Assembly: GCA_004297065.1 (NCBI GenBank)
Contig: SCUU01000077.1
Location: 1 to 64,000 of the forward strand
From: Gallionellaceae bacterium
GTDB taxonomy: Bacteria; Pseudomonadota; Gammaproteobacteria; Burkholderiales; Gallionellaceae
Length of the DNA stretch: 64,000 nt
Direction: 5' to 3'
How positions within the stretch are numbered: position 1 is the first letter of the stretch; each line of letters opens with the position of its first letter. Made by a program: the position numbers and the translations under genes. Under the pieces are notes generated by a model. It was not told the origin of the DNA and did no database searches. It saw only the letters and a list, made by a program, of their open reading frames with translations. Shown piece after piece: positions 1 to 11,595 of this stretch.

Positions 1-73
1 TGAACCCCATTGATAGTTGCGTCTGGATCATCGTTCTCTCTTCGACACTCAACTGCTTGTATATTTTTCCCAT
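1..73 (-). mobile_element. IS30-family-like transposase, N-terminal fragment running off the window edge
   Basis: Minus strand from ATG at 73 reads MGKIYKQLSVEERTMIQTQLSMGF, like the N-terminus of IS30 transposases. An inverted repeat tgcaacattttctccgaaaaatgttgca lies just upstream (74-101). Confidence 0.55.
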
Positions 74-148
74 GCAACATTTTCTCCGAAAAATGTTGCA
101 CTTGGTTTTTGAGCGCGCCCCTTATGACACGCGCTTGAAGAGCGGCTC

Positions 149-520
149 TTAGACTTCTATGAATTCCAGCGCATTATTGTCCGGGTCGCGGCAGAACACC
201 GCACGGCGACCCGATTGGCTTTGCGTGTAGGCAATTCCCGCCTCATCCAGCCGCACGATCAAGCGCGGCAAGTCTGAAACTCCCAACGCCACATGACGGT
301 CACGCCCACCATGAGCTGGGCGTTTTAGACCCGCTTCTGGATCGGGCAACGACATCAGATGTATCTGCTGATTCGGCGCGATGTCGTACCACACTCCGCC
401 GAAACCCATCTGCGGTCGGCTTGAACTCGGACGCAAATCCAGCACACCCTCGTAAAAAGCGCGCGATCTGGCAAGGTCGCCGGTGAGAAAGGTGGCGTGA
501 TAGATGGCGGTGATCATCAC
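149..520 (-). CDS. VOC/glyoxalase-fold family protein
   Basis: [27 protein letters not shown]...[15 protein letters not shown] is typical of VOC proteins. Confidence 0.8.
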   Translation of the reverse strand: MMITAIYHATFLTGDLARSRAFYEGVLDLRPSSSRPQMGFGGVWYDIAPNQQIHLMSLPDPEAGLKRPAHGGRDRHVALGVSDLPRLIVRLDEAGIAYTQSQSGRRAVFCRDPDNNALEFIEV

Positions 521-1722
521 GCTTTGACCGGGACCACTCTGCTTGCCGCGAGTCTTGCCCTGGCTCTCGCCTCGTCTGTATCGCGGCCCGTCGCCAGCGC
601 CACGCCCATGCGGCGCTTCGCAAACGATTCCGGCTTGCCGAACAGGCGCACATCCGCTTCCGGCACGCGCAGCGCTTCATCCACTCCCCGGAACGCGATG
701 CCCTGTTCTTCCAACTGCCCGTAGATCACGGCACTCGCGCCCGCCGCACGCAACGCCGTATCCACCGGCAAACCGAGAATGGCGCGGGCATGCAGTTCGA
801 ATTCGTTGCAGCGCTGGCTGCACATCGTCACCATGCCGGTGTCGTGCGGGCGCGGGCTGACTTCGGAGAACCAGACCTGGTCGCCCTTCACGAACAGCTC
901 CACGCCGAAGATGCCCAAGCCGCCCAATTCGTCGGTAATTTTTTTGGCGATGTCGCGCGAACGTTGCAAGGCCGGCACCGGCATCGTCATCGGCTGCCAG
1001 CTTTCCACGTAATCGCCGTGTACCTGCACATGGCCGATGGGTTCGCAGAAATGCGTTTCGATCTCGCCGTTGACACCAACGGCACGCACGGTGAGCTGGG
1101 TGATCTCGTAGTCGAACCGGATAAAGCCCTCGACGATCACCCTGCCCCGATTCACGCGCGAACCGCTCGCGGCGTAATCCCAGGCCGCTTGCGCTTCATC
1201 CGCGTTATCCACTTTCGATTGGCCTTTCCCGGACGAAGACATTACCGGCTTAACGATGCACGGGTAGCCAATCACGGCGATGGCGGCACGCAACTCGTCC
1301 AGGCTGTCGGCGAATTTATATGGCGAGGTCGGCAGGCTTAGTGTCTCGGCGGCAAGGCGGCGTATGCCTTCGCGGTTCATGGTGAGTTGCGCGGCACGGG
1401 CGGTGGGAATCACGCGCGCCGCGCCTTCTTGCTCGATCTGCACCAGCATGTCGGTGGCGATGGCCTCGATCTCGGGCACGATCAGGTCGGGCTTCTCCCT
1501 CTCTATCAAGGCGCGCAAGGCCGCGCCGTCCGCCATGTTGATGACATGCGCGCGGTGCGCCACCTGATGCCCCGGCGCATTTGGGTAGCGATCCACCGCA
1601 ATGGTTTCCACACCGAGACGTTGCAACGCAATGATGACCTCCTTGCCGAGTTCGCCACTGCCGAGCAGCATGACTTTAGTGGCGGAAGGCGAAAGCGGGG
1701 TGCCGATAACAAGCGGTTTCAT
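517..1722 (-). CDS. purT: Formate-dependent phosphoribosylglycinamide formyltransferase (ATP-grasp)
   Basis: [30 protein letters not shown]...[11 protein letters not shown]...[14 protein letters not shown]. Confidence 0.95.
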   Translation of the reverse strand: MKPLVIGTPLSPSATKVMLLGSGELGKEVIIALQRLGVETIAVDRYPNAPGHQVAHRAHVINMADGAALRALIEREKPDLIVPEIEAIATDMLVQIEQEGAARVIPTARAAQLTMNREGIRRLAAETLSLPTSPYKFADSLDELRAAIAVIGYPCIVKPVMSSSGKGQSKVDNADEAQAAWDYAASGSRVNRGRVIVEGFIRFDYEITQLTVRAVGVNGEIETHFCEPIGHVQVHGDYVESWQPMTMPVPALQRSRDIAKKITDELGGLGIFGVELFVKGDQVWFSEVSPRPHDTGMVTMCSQRCNEFELHARAILGLPVDTALRAAGASAVIYGQLEEQGIAFRGVDEALRVPEADVRLFGKPESFAKRRMGVALATGRDTDEARARARLAASRVVPVKA

Positions 1723-1811
1723 AGGATGCCGATCAAAAATATGGGATGCGCAAAATTATACACAGCAGAGTAAGATGGCCTTCCCTTTCTGACCATTTGG
1801 GGAGCGAGATC

Positions 1812-1952
1812 ATGGCGAACATCGCGCAATTGTTGGGAGAAGAAGCAGAACATCTGTTGGCGCATCGTTGCGCCGGCATACCGAAAGAATCGCTGCACCT
1901 GCCGGATGCGGTGCAGGATGTTTATTTGTCGAAAGATGTGACGGTGGCTTGA
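1812..1952 (+). pseudogene. fbaB: Internally deleted remnant of class I fructose-bisphosphate aldolase (N- and C-termini fused)
   Basis: MANIAQLLGEEAEHLLAHRCAGIPKESLHLP matches the FbaB N-terminus as I recall it, fused to DAVQDVYLSKDVTVA, which matches the FbaB C-terminus (E. coli ...INAVQDVYLDSKITIA). Confidence 0.75.
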
Positions 1953-1984
1953 TTGCCTCGCCGACAACACCCCCCAAAGCATCA

Positions 1985-2046
1985 TCCGCGGATTAGTGCA
2001 AATTTTTTGGCCGTTTAATCTGTAGAAATCTGCGTAATCTGCGGAC
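1985..2046. repeat. Palindromic dispersed repeat, TCCGCAGATTACGCAGATT family, copy 1
   Basis: aatctgtagaaatctgcgtaatctgcgga (right arm) with degenerate left arm tccgcggattagtgcaaatt; matches the copy at 6939-7015. Confidence 0.65.
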
Positions 2047-2944
2047 AATTGTTTTTCGGTTTTTCTTCTTCCGCCATATGCAGCTTCCCCGACAGCAAGC
2101 TGGCCGAAGCGATCAGCGCCGCCCCCAGCCATTCGCGCAGCCCCAAAGCTTCATCGACCAGCGCATAGGAAGAAACGGCGGCCACCACCAACTCGAACAG
2201 GAATAGCACCACCGCGCGATTGGCGGAAAGGTGCGTCACGCCGTATTGCACAGCGAAGCTGGTGGCGCACAGAGTCATGCCCACCAGCATCAATATCAGC
2301 CAGCTTTGCGCATCTATCGCAACCAGCCGCCCGCCAATGCCGCCCTGCCACAACAGGAACGGCAAGGTCAGCGCGGTCGTGCCCAGCCACAGACTGAACG
2401 ATTTTGCTTCCACGCTGAGATGTGCCGCACGGCGCGAGACGACGTTGGAAAACGCGAAACCCATGCCCGCCGACAGGCCTATCCATTCGGACAGATTTTG
2501 CGGCAACGGCCAGCCGAGTTGCGGCTCCCACAGCATGATGAGCGCGCCGCCCAGCGACAAGGCGATGATGAGATAACCGTAACGGTTAAGCCGTTCGCCG
2601 AGCAGCCAGTACGAGAACAATATCGTCCACAGCGGTGCCAGATAGAACAGCAGCAGCACGCGCATCACTTCGCCGTGCAGCATTGCCAACACATAGCCGA
2701 AGTTGGCCCAGCCCGCGCCCAGAATCAGCGACAGCCCCCACCAGCCCAATTTGGGCGTCTCGCGCCACACGCGCGGGAACATGATTGCGCCGCACAACAT
2801 CGCCAACAGATAAGTAATCATCGTGGACATGGCACCGGAAACACCGATGTTTTGTAAAACGCGATAGGGATACCAGATCAGCCCCCACACCAATGCACCG
2901 CTCAACACGCCGGCGACCGGCATCACATTTTGTTTTGTTGGCAC
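2015..2944 (-). CDS. EamA/DMT-family transporter
   Basis: About ten hydrophobic helices in the DMT pattern; last codons (CPQITQISTD) come from a dispersed repeat. Confidence 0.8.
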   Translation of the reverse strand: MPTKQNVMPVAGVLSGALVWGLIWYPYRVLQNIGVSGAMSTMITYLLAMLCGAIMFPRVWRETPKLGWWGLSLILGAGWANFGYVLAMLHGEVMRVLLLFYLAPLWTILFSYWLLGERLNRYGYLIIALSLGGALIMLWEPQLGWPLPQNLSEWIGLSAGMGFAFSNVVSRRAAHLSVEAKSFSLWLGTTALTLPFLLWQGGIGGRLVAIDAQSWLILMLVGMTLCATSFAVQYGVTHLSANRAVVLFLFELVVAAVSSYALVDEALGLREWLGAALIASASLLSGKLHMAEEEKPKNNCPQITQISTD

Positions 2945-3004
2945 TCGTTACGCCTTTATAATCCGCAAAGTTTAAAAGCCATCCGTGGCTAAAAAATAAA
3001 AGCC

Positions 3005-4318
3005 ATGAATCCCGACCTGAATAAGCTGCAACCCTACCCGTTTCAAAAGCTCGCCAAACTGTTCGGTGCAGTCACGCCAAATGCGGCCTACAAACCCATC
3101 AGCCTACACATCGGAGAGCCCAAGCACGCCACGCCACAATTCATCAAGGATGCACTGGTCGCGGGTCTCGATGGGCTGGCGAATTATCCCACAACCCTCG
3201 GCGGCGACGCGCTGCGTAGCGCCATCGCCGACTGGCTGGTGCGCCGTTACAGCATTCCGCTGCCCGATGCGAAAACGCAAATCCTGCCGGTGAACGGCAG
3301 CCGCGAAGCGCTATTCGCCTTCGCACAGGCCGTAATTGACCGCAACCGCCCTCTCCCCAACCCTCTGGTGAAACAACTAGCCAATCGACTAAGCTCGCAC
3401 ACCCCGCCCGCCGCTGGCGGGCAGAGTACAAGAGCGAGCAAGTCGCTGGTTATCCCGGGGGGAGAGGGAGCCTCTCCGGCGGTGGTCTGCCCCAACCCGT
3501 TTTACCAAATCTACGAAGGCGCGGCCTTCCTCGCGGGTGCCACGCCCCACTTCCTCAACACCTTGCCGGAAGACAACTACGCGCTGAACTTCGCACAACT
3601 GCCGGAAGCGGTGTGGCAGCGCACGCAACTCATCTACGTCTGCTCGCCGGGCAACCCCAATGGCCGGGTCATGCCGCTGGCGGAATGGCAGACGCTGTTC
3701 GAGATGAGCGACCGTTACGGCTTCGTGATCGCTGCGGACGAGTGCTACTCCGAAATTTATTTCGGCGAGGACAAACCGCTCGGCGCGCTGCAAGCCGCGC
3801 AGCAACTGGGGCGCGGCGATTACAAAAATCTGGTGGTGTTCTCCAGCCTGTCCAAACGCTCCAACGTGCCCGGATTGCGCTCCGGCTTCGTCGCGGGCGA
3901 TGCCCTGATATTGGAGAAATTCGCGCTGTACCGCACCTACCACGGTTGCGCCATGAATCCCGCAGTGCAAACCGCGACCATCGCCGCATGGAACGATGAA
4001 GCGCATGTCGCGGAAAACCGCCACCTGTACGCGGAAAAATTCGCCAAGGTCATCACCCTGCTGGCTCCGCTGCTGCCGGTCAGCAAACCGGATGCGAGCT
4101 TTTATCTATGGTTCAAAACCCCCATCGCCGATACCGCCTTCGCGCAGCAGCTCTACCGCGACTATAATGTCACTGTGTTGCCCGGCAGCTTCCTGGCCCG
4201 CGAAGTGCACGGGATCAACCCCGGCGCGAATTTTGTCCGGCTGGCATTGGTCGCCAATCTGGATGAAACGCTGGAAGCCGCTCATCGCATCGCCGAATTT
4301 ACTTTAAAACTCAAATAG
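3005..4318 (+). CDS. dapC: Succinyldiaminopimelate transaminase, with in-frame palindromic insert
   Basis: PLP aminotransferase: [18 protein letters not shown]...[13 protein letters not shown]...[19 protein letters not shown]; adjacent to dapD. Confidence 0.9.
   Translation: MNPDLNKLQPYPFQKLAKLFGAVTPNAAYKPISLHIGEPKHATPQFIKDALVAGLDGLANYPTTLGGDALRSAIADWLVRRYSIPLPDAKTQILPVNGSREALFAFAQAVIDRNRPLPNPLVKQLANRLSSHTPPAAGGQSTRASKSLVIPGGEGASPAVVCPNPFYQIYEGAAFLAGATPHFLNTLPEDNYALNFAQLPEAVWQRTQLIYVCSPGNPNGRVMPLAEWQTLFEMSDRYGFVIAADECYSEIYFGEDKPLGALQAAQQLGRGDYKNLVVFSSLSKRSNVPGLRSGFVAGDALILEKFALYRTYHGCAMNPAVQTATIAAWNDEAHVAENRHLYAEKFAKVITLLAPLLPVSKPDASFYLWFKTPIADTAFAQQLYRDYNVTVLPGSFLAREVHGINPGANFVRLALVANLDETLEAAHRIAEFTLKLK
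3349..3468 (+). repeat. Family A palindromic element, in-frame within dapC
   Basis: ccctctccccaaccctctggtgaaacaactagccaatcgactaag-[gctcgc...gcgagc]-caagtcgctggttatcccggggggagaggg; 120 bp = 40 codons. Confidence 0.85.
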
Positions 4319-4326
4319 GAAAAACC

Positions 4327-5148
4327 ATGCCGCAATTGCAAGCCATCATCGAAGAAGCCTTTGAACGCCGCGCCGAGATCACGCCGCGCAATGTGGATGC
4401 GCAACTGAAGGAATCCATCAATACCGTCATCGAGTATCTCGATCAGGGCAAACTGCGCGTGGCCGAGAAAATCGACGGCGTATGGGTCACCCATCAATGG
4501 ATCAAGAAGGCCGTGTTGCTGTCGTTCCGCATCGAAGACAATGCTTTCATCAAGGGCGGCTTCACCAACTATTTCGACAAAGTGCCGTCGAAATTCGCCG
4601 ACTACAACTCCAAAGAATTCCGCGAAGGCGGCTTTCGCGTGGTGCCTCCCGCCGCCGCGCGCCGTGGCGTTTACATCGCCAAGAACGTGGTGCTGATGCC
4701 CTCTTACTGCAACATCGGCTCTTATGTAGATGAAGGCACCATGGTGGACACTTGGGCCACCGTCGGCTCCTGCGCGCAGATCGGCAAGAACGTACACTTG
4801 AGCGGCGGTGTCGGCATCGGCGGCGTGCTGGAACCGGTGCAGGCCAACCCCACCATCATCGAAGACAACTGCTTCATCGGCGCACGCTCGGAAGTGGTCG
4901 AGGGTGTCATCGTGGAAGAAGGTTCGGTCATCTCCATGGGCGTGTTCATCGGCCAGAGCACCAAGATTCTGGATCGCGAAACCGGCGAAATTCACTTTGG
5001 TCGCGTGCCCGCAGGCTCTGTCGTGGTCAGCGGTAGCATGCCTTCCAAGGACGGTTCATACAGCCTGTACTGCGCGGTGATCGTGAAGAAGGTGGATGCC
5101 AAAACGCTGGGCAAGACGGGGATCAACGAACTGCTGAGAGGAATCTGA
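4327..5148 (+). CDS. dapD: 2,3,4,5-tetrahydropyridine-2,6-dicarboxylate N-succinyltransferase
   Basis: [19 protein letters not shown]...hexapeptide-repeat region...GINELLRGI. Confidence 0.95.
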   Translation: MPQLQAIIEEAFERRAEITPRNVDAQLKESINTVIEYLDQGKLRVAEKIDGVWVTHQWIKKAVLLSFRIEDNAFIKGGFTNYFDKVPSKFADYNSKEFREGGFRVVPPAAARRGVYIAKNVVLMPSYCNIGSYVDEGTMVDTWATVGSCAQIGKNVHLSGGVGIGGVLEPVQANPTIIEDNCFIGARSEVVEGVIVEEGSVISMGVFIGQSTKILDRETGEIHFGRVPAGSVVVSGSMPSKDGSYSLYCAVIVKKVDAKTLGKTGINELLRGI

Positions 5149-5151
5149 AAA

Positions 5152-5248
5152 ACAGTTGTTAGCCGCTAGTCGCTAGACGTTAGTCGTTAGTTAAAAACCG
5201 CGAAGCGACAACCCCAACTAACGACTAACGACTAAAAACTAACGACTG
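5152..5248. repeat. Inverted/tandem repeat of (T)TAGTCGTTAGT units, copy 1
   Basis: gctagtcgctagacgttagtcgttagtt ... aactaacgactaacgactaaaaactaacgact; related copy near 63354-63428. Confidence 0.75.
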
Positions 5249-5264
5249 CTTTCAAGGGCAAACC

Positions 5265-6431
5265 ATGATCATCACACCGCTGCTACAACTCGCCGCCGAC
5301 AAGCAAGCTTCCGACCTGTTCTTCTCGGTCGGCGCGCCGATCAACGTCAAGATCGACGGCGTGGCTATGCCGGTCAATGCGCAGAATCTGGATGCGGACA
5401 CCATCAAACGTATCGCCTACGAGATGATGACGGAGCAGCAGATCGCCGAGTTCGAGTTGAACATGGAGATGAATTTCTCTTTCCGCGTGCCCGGCATCGG
5501 CAACTTCCGCGTCAACGTCTTCCGCCAGCGCGGTGATGTGGCGATGGTCATCCGCTATGTGCGCGGACAGATACTCAATGTGGAAGACCTGCACCTGCCA
5601 CTGGTTTTGAAAGAGCTCATCATGGAAAAGCGCGGGCTGGTGCTGGTGGTCGGCGCGACCGGTTCCGGCAAGTCGTCCACTCTAGCCGCGATGCTCGAGT
5701 ACCGCAACACCACCAAGAGCGGCCACATCCTCACCATCGAAGACCCGATCGAATACATCTTCAAGCACAACAAATCCATCGTGAACCAGCGCGAAGTCGG
5801 AACCGACACAGTGGATTACGGCAGCGCATTGGTGAGCGCCATGCGCGAAGCGCCGGATGTGCTGATGATCGGCGAAATCCGCGACCGCGACACGCTGAAA
5901 CACGCGCTGATCTTCGCGCAGACCGGCCACCTGTGCCTCTCCACGCTGCACGCCAACAACAGTTACCACGCGCTGAACCGCATCGTAAACTTCTTCCCCT
6001 ACGATGCGCGCCAGAGCGTGCTGTCGGACTTGTCCATGTGCTTGCGCGCGGTCATTTCGCAACGCCTGATACGCAACAGCCAAGGCAAGCTGGTACCGGC
6101 AGTCGAAGTGCTGTTGAACTCCGCGCTCATCGCCGACCTCATCAAGAACGACGAGATCGACAAGATACGCGAGGCCATGGAGCAAAGCGTCTCCGCGGGT
6201 TCGCAAACTTTCGAACAGGCGCTGTATAAACTCTTCAAGGCCGGATTCATCACCAAGGAAGAGGCCTTGCGCAACGCCGACTCGGCCAGCAACCTCTCCT
6301 CGCTGATCGACTATTCGCAGACGACCAAGATGAAAGCCTTCGGCCCGGATGAGCTTGCAGCAGCAGCGCAACCATCATCCCCTTCGCAACCTGCCGCCAA
6401 GTTCGATGGCATCAAGCTGAATCTTGAATAG
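5265..6431 (+). CDS. pilU: PilT/PilU-type twitching motility ATPase
   Basis: Walker A VVGATGSGKSSTLAAM; FQTGHLCLSTLHANN; VLMIGEIRDRDT. Confidence 0.88.
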   Translation: MIITPLLQLAADKQASDLFFSVGAPINVKIDGVAMPVNAQNLDADTIKRIAYEMMTEQQIAEFELNMEMNFSFRVPGIGNFRVNVFRQRGDVAMVIRYVRGQILNVEDLHLPLVLKELIMEKRGLVLVVGATGSGKSSTLAAMLEYRNTTKSGHILTIEDPIEYIFKHNKSIVNQREVGTDTVDYGSALVSAMREAPDVLMIGEIRDRDTLKHALIFAQTGHLCLSTLHANNSYHALNRIVNFFPYDARQSVLSDLSMCLRAVISQRLIRNSQGKLVPAVEVLLNSALIADLIKNDEIDKIREAMEQSVSAGSQTFEQALYKLFKAGFITKEEALRNADSASNLSSLIDYSQTTKMKAFGPDELAAAAQPSSPSQPAAKFDGIKLNLE

Positions 6432-6435
6432 CACG

Positions 6436-6888
6436 ATGAAGTTATATGGCATCCCCAATTGCGACACCGTAAAGAAAGCGCGCAACTGGCTCACCGCACA
6501 TGACACCGCCTACGAGTTCCACGACTTCAAGAAACATGGCGTGACCGAGGCCATGCTTTCCAACTGGCTCAAACAAGTCGGCTGGCAAAAGCTGCTCAAG
6601 AAGACTGGGCCGACCTGGGGCAAACTCTCGGATACAGTCAAGACCTCGATCAAAGACGATGCCTCGGCCTTGGCGCTGATGCTGGAACAACCCAACGTGA
6701 TAAAACGTCCGGTACTTGAACACAATGGCAAAGTGCTAGCGACTGGTTTCAGCGGGCAATATGACGAAAATTTGTTTGCCCGCGCCCCTCACCCCAACCC
6801 TCTGGTGGAACAACTAGCCAATCGACTAAGCCCGCAGGCGGGCAAGTCGCTGGTTATCCCGCAAGCGGGCGAGGGGACAAACGAATAA
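6436..6888 (+). CDS. ArsC/Spx/YffB-like reductase family protein with repeat-derived C-terminal tail
   Basis: MKLYGIPNCDTVKKARNWL...VIKRPVLEHNGKVLATGFSGQYDENLF then RAPHPNPLVEQLANRLSPQAGKSLVIPQAGEGTNE. Confidence 0.85.
   Translation: MKLYGIPNCDTVKKARNWLTAHDTAYEFHDFKKHGVTEAMLSNWLKQVGWQKLLKKTGPTWGKLSDTVKTSIKDDASALALMLEQPNVIKRPVLEHNGKVLATGFSGQYDENLFARAPHPNPLVEQLANRLSPQAGKSLVIPQAGEGTNE
6785..6876 (+). repeat. Family A palindromic element at the 3' end of the ArsC-like gene
   Basis: cccctcaccccaaccctctggtggaacaactagccaatcgactaag-cccgcaggcggg-caagtcgctggttatcccgcaagcgggcgagggg. Confidence 0.85.
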
Positions 6889-6938
6889 AATCGATCATCG
6901 CCCCTTGAAACCGACTACGAAAAAATCAAAACCTGATC

Positions 6939-7015
6939 TATCCGCAGATTACGCAGATTTCACAGATTAAAACCAGCAAATCTAAATCTGTGTGAATCTG
7001 CGTAATCTGCGGATA
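6939..7015. repeat. Palindromic dispersed repeat, TCCGCAGATTACGCAGATT family, copy 2 (both arms)
   Basis: tatccgcagattacgcagatttcacagatt ... aaatctgtgtgaatctgcgtaatctgcggata. Confidence 0.85.
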
Positions 7016-7030
7016 AAAAGAAAGTAATGA

Positions 7031-9072
<2,042 letters not shown>

Positions 9073-9075
9073 GCG

Positions 9076-10527
9076 ATGACTCTCGTTATTGACCAAGTCA
9101 GACGCGAGGCCAGCAGCCTGCTGGACTCTCAGCGCCGCGCTGAACTTGGTCAATACATGACCCCGTCGTCCATTGCGGCCTTTATGGCCTCGCTCTTTTC
9201 CTTCAACGGTCAAGCCAAATTGCTCGATGCGGGTGCCGGAGTGGGATCGCTAACCTCAGCGTTTTTGGACAAGGCATTGCAAGAAGGGGCGATAGTCGAA
9301 GCGGAAGCATGGGAGATTGACGAGATACTCGGCGGCTACCTGAAAAATACGCTAACCGATTTCGAGCATCACGGCCAAGGCAAAATCAAAGCTCACATTC
9401 ACGCCTCGGACTTTATCGAGGATGCAACCTTAGCTATCCAGTTTGATGGAGGCCAGCGTTATACCCACGCGATTCTCAATCCCCCTTACAAAAAAATATC
9501 CGCCAACTCAAAACATAGAAAACTGTTGCGAATGGTGGGGATTGAAACGGTCAACCTGTACACCGCATTCGTTGCGCTGACCGTGCTGCTGATGAAACAA
9601 GGCGGTGAAATCGTCGCCATTATTCCCCGGTCATTTTGCAACGGCAGTTACTACCGCCCGTTTAGGGATTTGGTTTTACGGAACTGCTCGATCCGCCAAC
9701 TGCATTTATTCGAGAGCCGCGATCAAGCTTTTCAGGATGATGATGTCTTGCAAGAGAACGTCATCATTCACTTGGTCAAAGGCGAACCGCAAGGCGCGGT
9801 CATTGTTTCAACCTCATGCGGCGGCAGGTTCCTAGACTGCCGTCAGGCAATCTTTAATGCCGACGCAATCGTGAAGCCAAGCGACGCGGAACAGTTCATC
9901 CACATTCCGACCGCGACAGAACAAACCAGCTCGCCAACCCACTGCACGCACACCTTGCAAGATATTGGGCTGGAAGTTTGCACTGGAGCCGTCGTGGATT
10001 TTCGGCTGAAGGATTATTGGCGCGATGAGCCCGGCGCTGACACCGCCCCCCTGCTCTATCCCCATCACTTCAACGATGGCTCTCTGTGCTGGCCGAAGCC
10101 GCACAAGAAACCTAATGCTTTGCTACTGAGTAACGATGTCCGCAAATGGCTGATGCCGCGCGGCCACTACGTGCTCGTCAAACGCTTTACCGCAAAGGAA
10201 GAACGGCGGCGTCTCGTCGCTTACTATTTGCCTTTTGATGCGCTTGATGCGGAATATATCGGCTTCGAGAATCACTGGAACGTGTTCCACATCGGCAAGC
10301 ACGGCATGGACGAAAACACCGCCAGAGGCATGGCCACTTTCCTGAACTCGACCAGCCTCGACGAGCATTTCCGTGTGTTTTCGGGACATACGCAGGTCAA
10401 TGCCACCGACCTGCGCAATATGCGCTATCCGAGCCGTGAGCAGTTGCAATTACTTGGTCAGCGCGCCAAGAATCAGCCCAATGACCAAGCCAGCATAGAC
10501 AGGTTGCTTGAAGGGCATGGATTCTAA
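9076..10527 (+). CDS. Eco57I-like N6-adenine DNA methyltransferase
   Basis: RRAELGQYMTPSSIAAFMASLF; LLDAGAGVGSLTSAF; catalytic NPPY motif (ILNPPYKKISANSKHRKLL). Confidence 0.85.
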   Translation: MTLVIDQVRREASSLLDSQRRAELGQYMTPSSIAAFMASLFSFNGQAKLLDAGAGVGSLTSAFLDKALQEGAIVEAEAWEIDEILGGYLKNTLTDFEHHGQGKIKAHIHASDFIEDATLAIQFDGGQRYTHAILNPPYKKISANSKHRKLLRMVGIETVNLYTAFVALTVLLMKQGGEIVAIIPRSFCNGSYYRPFRDLVLRNCSIRQLHLFESRDQAFQDDDVLQENVIIHLVKGEPQGAVIVSTSCGGRFLDCRQAIFNADAIVKPSDAEQFIHIPTATEQTSSPTHCTHTLQDIGLEVCTGAVVDFRLKDYWRDEPGADTAPLLYPHHFNDGSLCWPKPHKKPNALLLSNDVRKWLMPRGHYVLVKRFTAKEERRRLVAYYLPFDALDAEYIGFENHWNVFHIGKHGMDENTARGMATFLNSTSLDEHFRVFSGHTQVNATDLRNMRYPSREQLQLLGQRAKNQPNDQASIDRLLEGHGF

Positions 10528-10790
10528 TGGTATTTCTTGGCTTTGATCCCGGTGGCATCAATAACTTTGGCTGGGCGACACTTCACGTTAATGAAGATGC
10601 CGGGTTTAATCTAGCAACCGGCGTCGTCTCCAACGCGCCCGATGCAGTCCGCCTCGCCTCACAAATGGCGACATCGGAACCTTTAGGCATCGGTATTGAT
10701 GCTCCCTTGTTCTGGGTGCAACAGGGTGAGTTGATCCATTTTGCCCCGCTGGTCGAAAAATATCCTATTGGTTCCCACAATGACCGTTAA
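10527..10790 (+). pseudogene. 5' fragment of a predicted RNase H-fold (DUF429-like) nuclease
   Basis: MVFLGFDPGGINNFGWATLHV...GIGIDAPLFWVQQGE resembles the start of DUF429-like proteins but stops at 87 aa, running into hpnC. Confidence 0.55.
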
Positions 10791-11595
10791 ACACTACGAA
10801 AACTTCCCCGTCGCCTCTATCCTGCTGCCCAAGCGCTTGCGCCGGGCGGTGGAAATCATTTATCACTTCGCGCGGCAGGCGGACGACTTCGCGGATGAGG
10901 GCGACATGCCCGATGCGGAACGGCTAGCGAAGCTGGATGAGTTCCGCGCCGAACTGAATCGCATCGCCGCACACGAAACGCCGCGCACGCCGTTGTTCCG
11001 AGAACTTGCCGCTATCGTTCAAGAGCACCGGCTACCGCTGCAACTCTTCCACGATTTGCTCGATGCTTTCTCGCAAGACGTGGTGAAAAAGCGCTACGCG
11101 AATTTTGACGAGCTGCTGGATTATTGCCGCCGCTCGGCCAACCCGGTGGGGCGGTTGCTGCTGCATCTGTACGGAGAAGCCACCCCGACCAACCTCGCCT
11201 ATTCCGATGCCATCTGCACTTCGCTGCAACTCATCAACTTCTGGCAGGACGTCAAAAAAGATTACGCCATCGACCGCATCTATCTGCCGCAGGACGAGAT
11301 GGTGCGCTTCGGCGTGACGGAAGCGCATATCGCGGAAGGCCGGGCGGATGCGGCTTGGCAAGCATTGATGCGGTTCCAAATCCAGCGTGCGCGCGACATG
11401 ATGCACAGCGGCAAGCCGCTCGGCACCATCCTGACCGGACGCATCGGTCTGGAAATGCGCCTCATCATCGCGGGCGGATTGCGCATCCTCGCCAAACTGG
11501 ACGGCGTGCGCTACGACATGTTCGACAAACGCCCGGTATTGCGCCCGCTCGACTGGGTTATCATGTTGTTCAAGAGTGCTCCATTCAATTTCTAA
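10780..11595 (+). CDS. hpnC: Squalene synthase HpnC
   Basis: MTVKHYENFPVASILLPKRLRRAVEIIYHFARQADDFADEGD...INFWQDVKKDYAIDRIYLP. Confidence 0.92.
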   Translation: MTVKHYENFPVASILLPKRLRRAVEIIYHFARQADDFADEGDMPDAERLAKLDEFRAELNRIAAHETPRTPLFRELAAIVQEHRLPLQLFHDLLDAFSQDVVKKRYANFDELLDYCRRSANPVGRLLLHLYGEATPTNLAYSDAICTSLQLINFWQDVKKDYAIDRIYLPQDEMVRFGVTEAHIAEGRADAAWQALMRFQIQRARDMMHSGKPLGTILTGRIGLEMRLIIAGGLRILAKLDGVRYDMFDKRPVLRPLDWVIMLFKSAPFNF

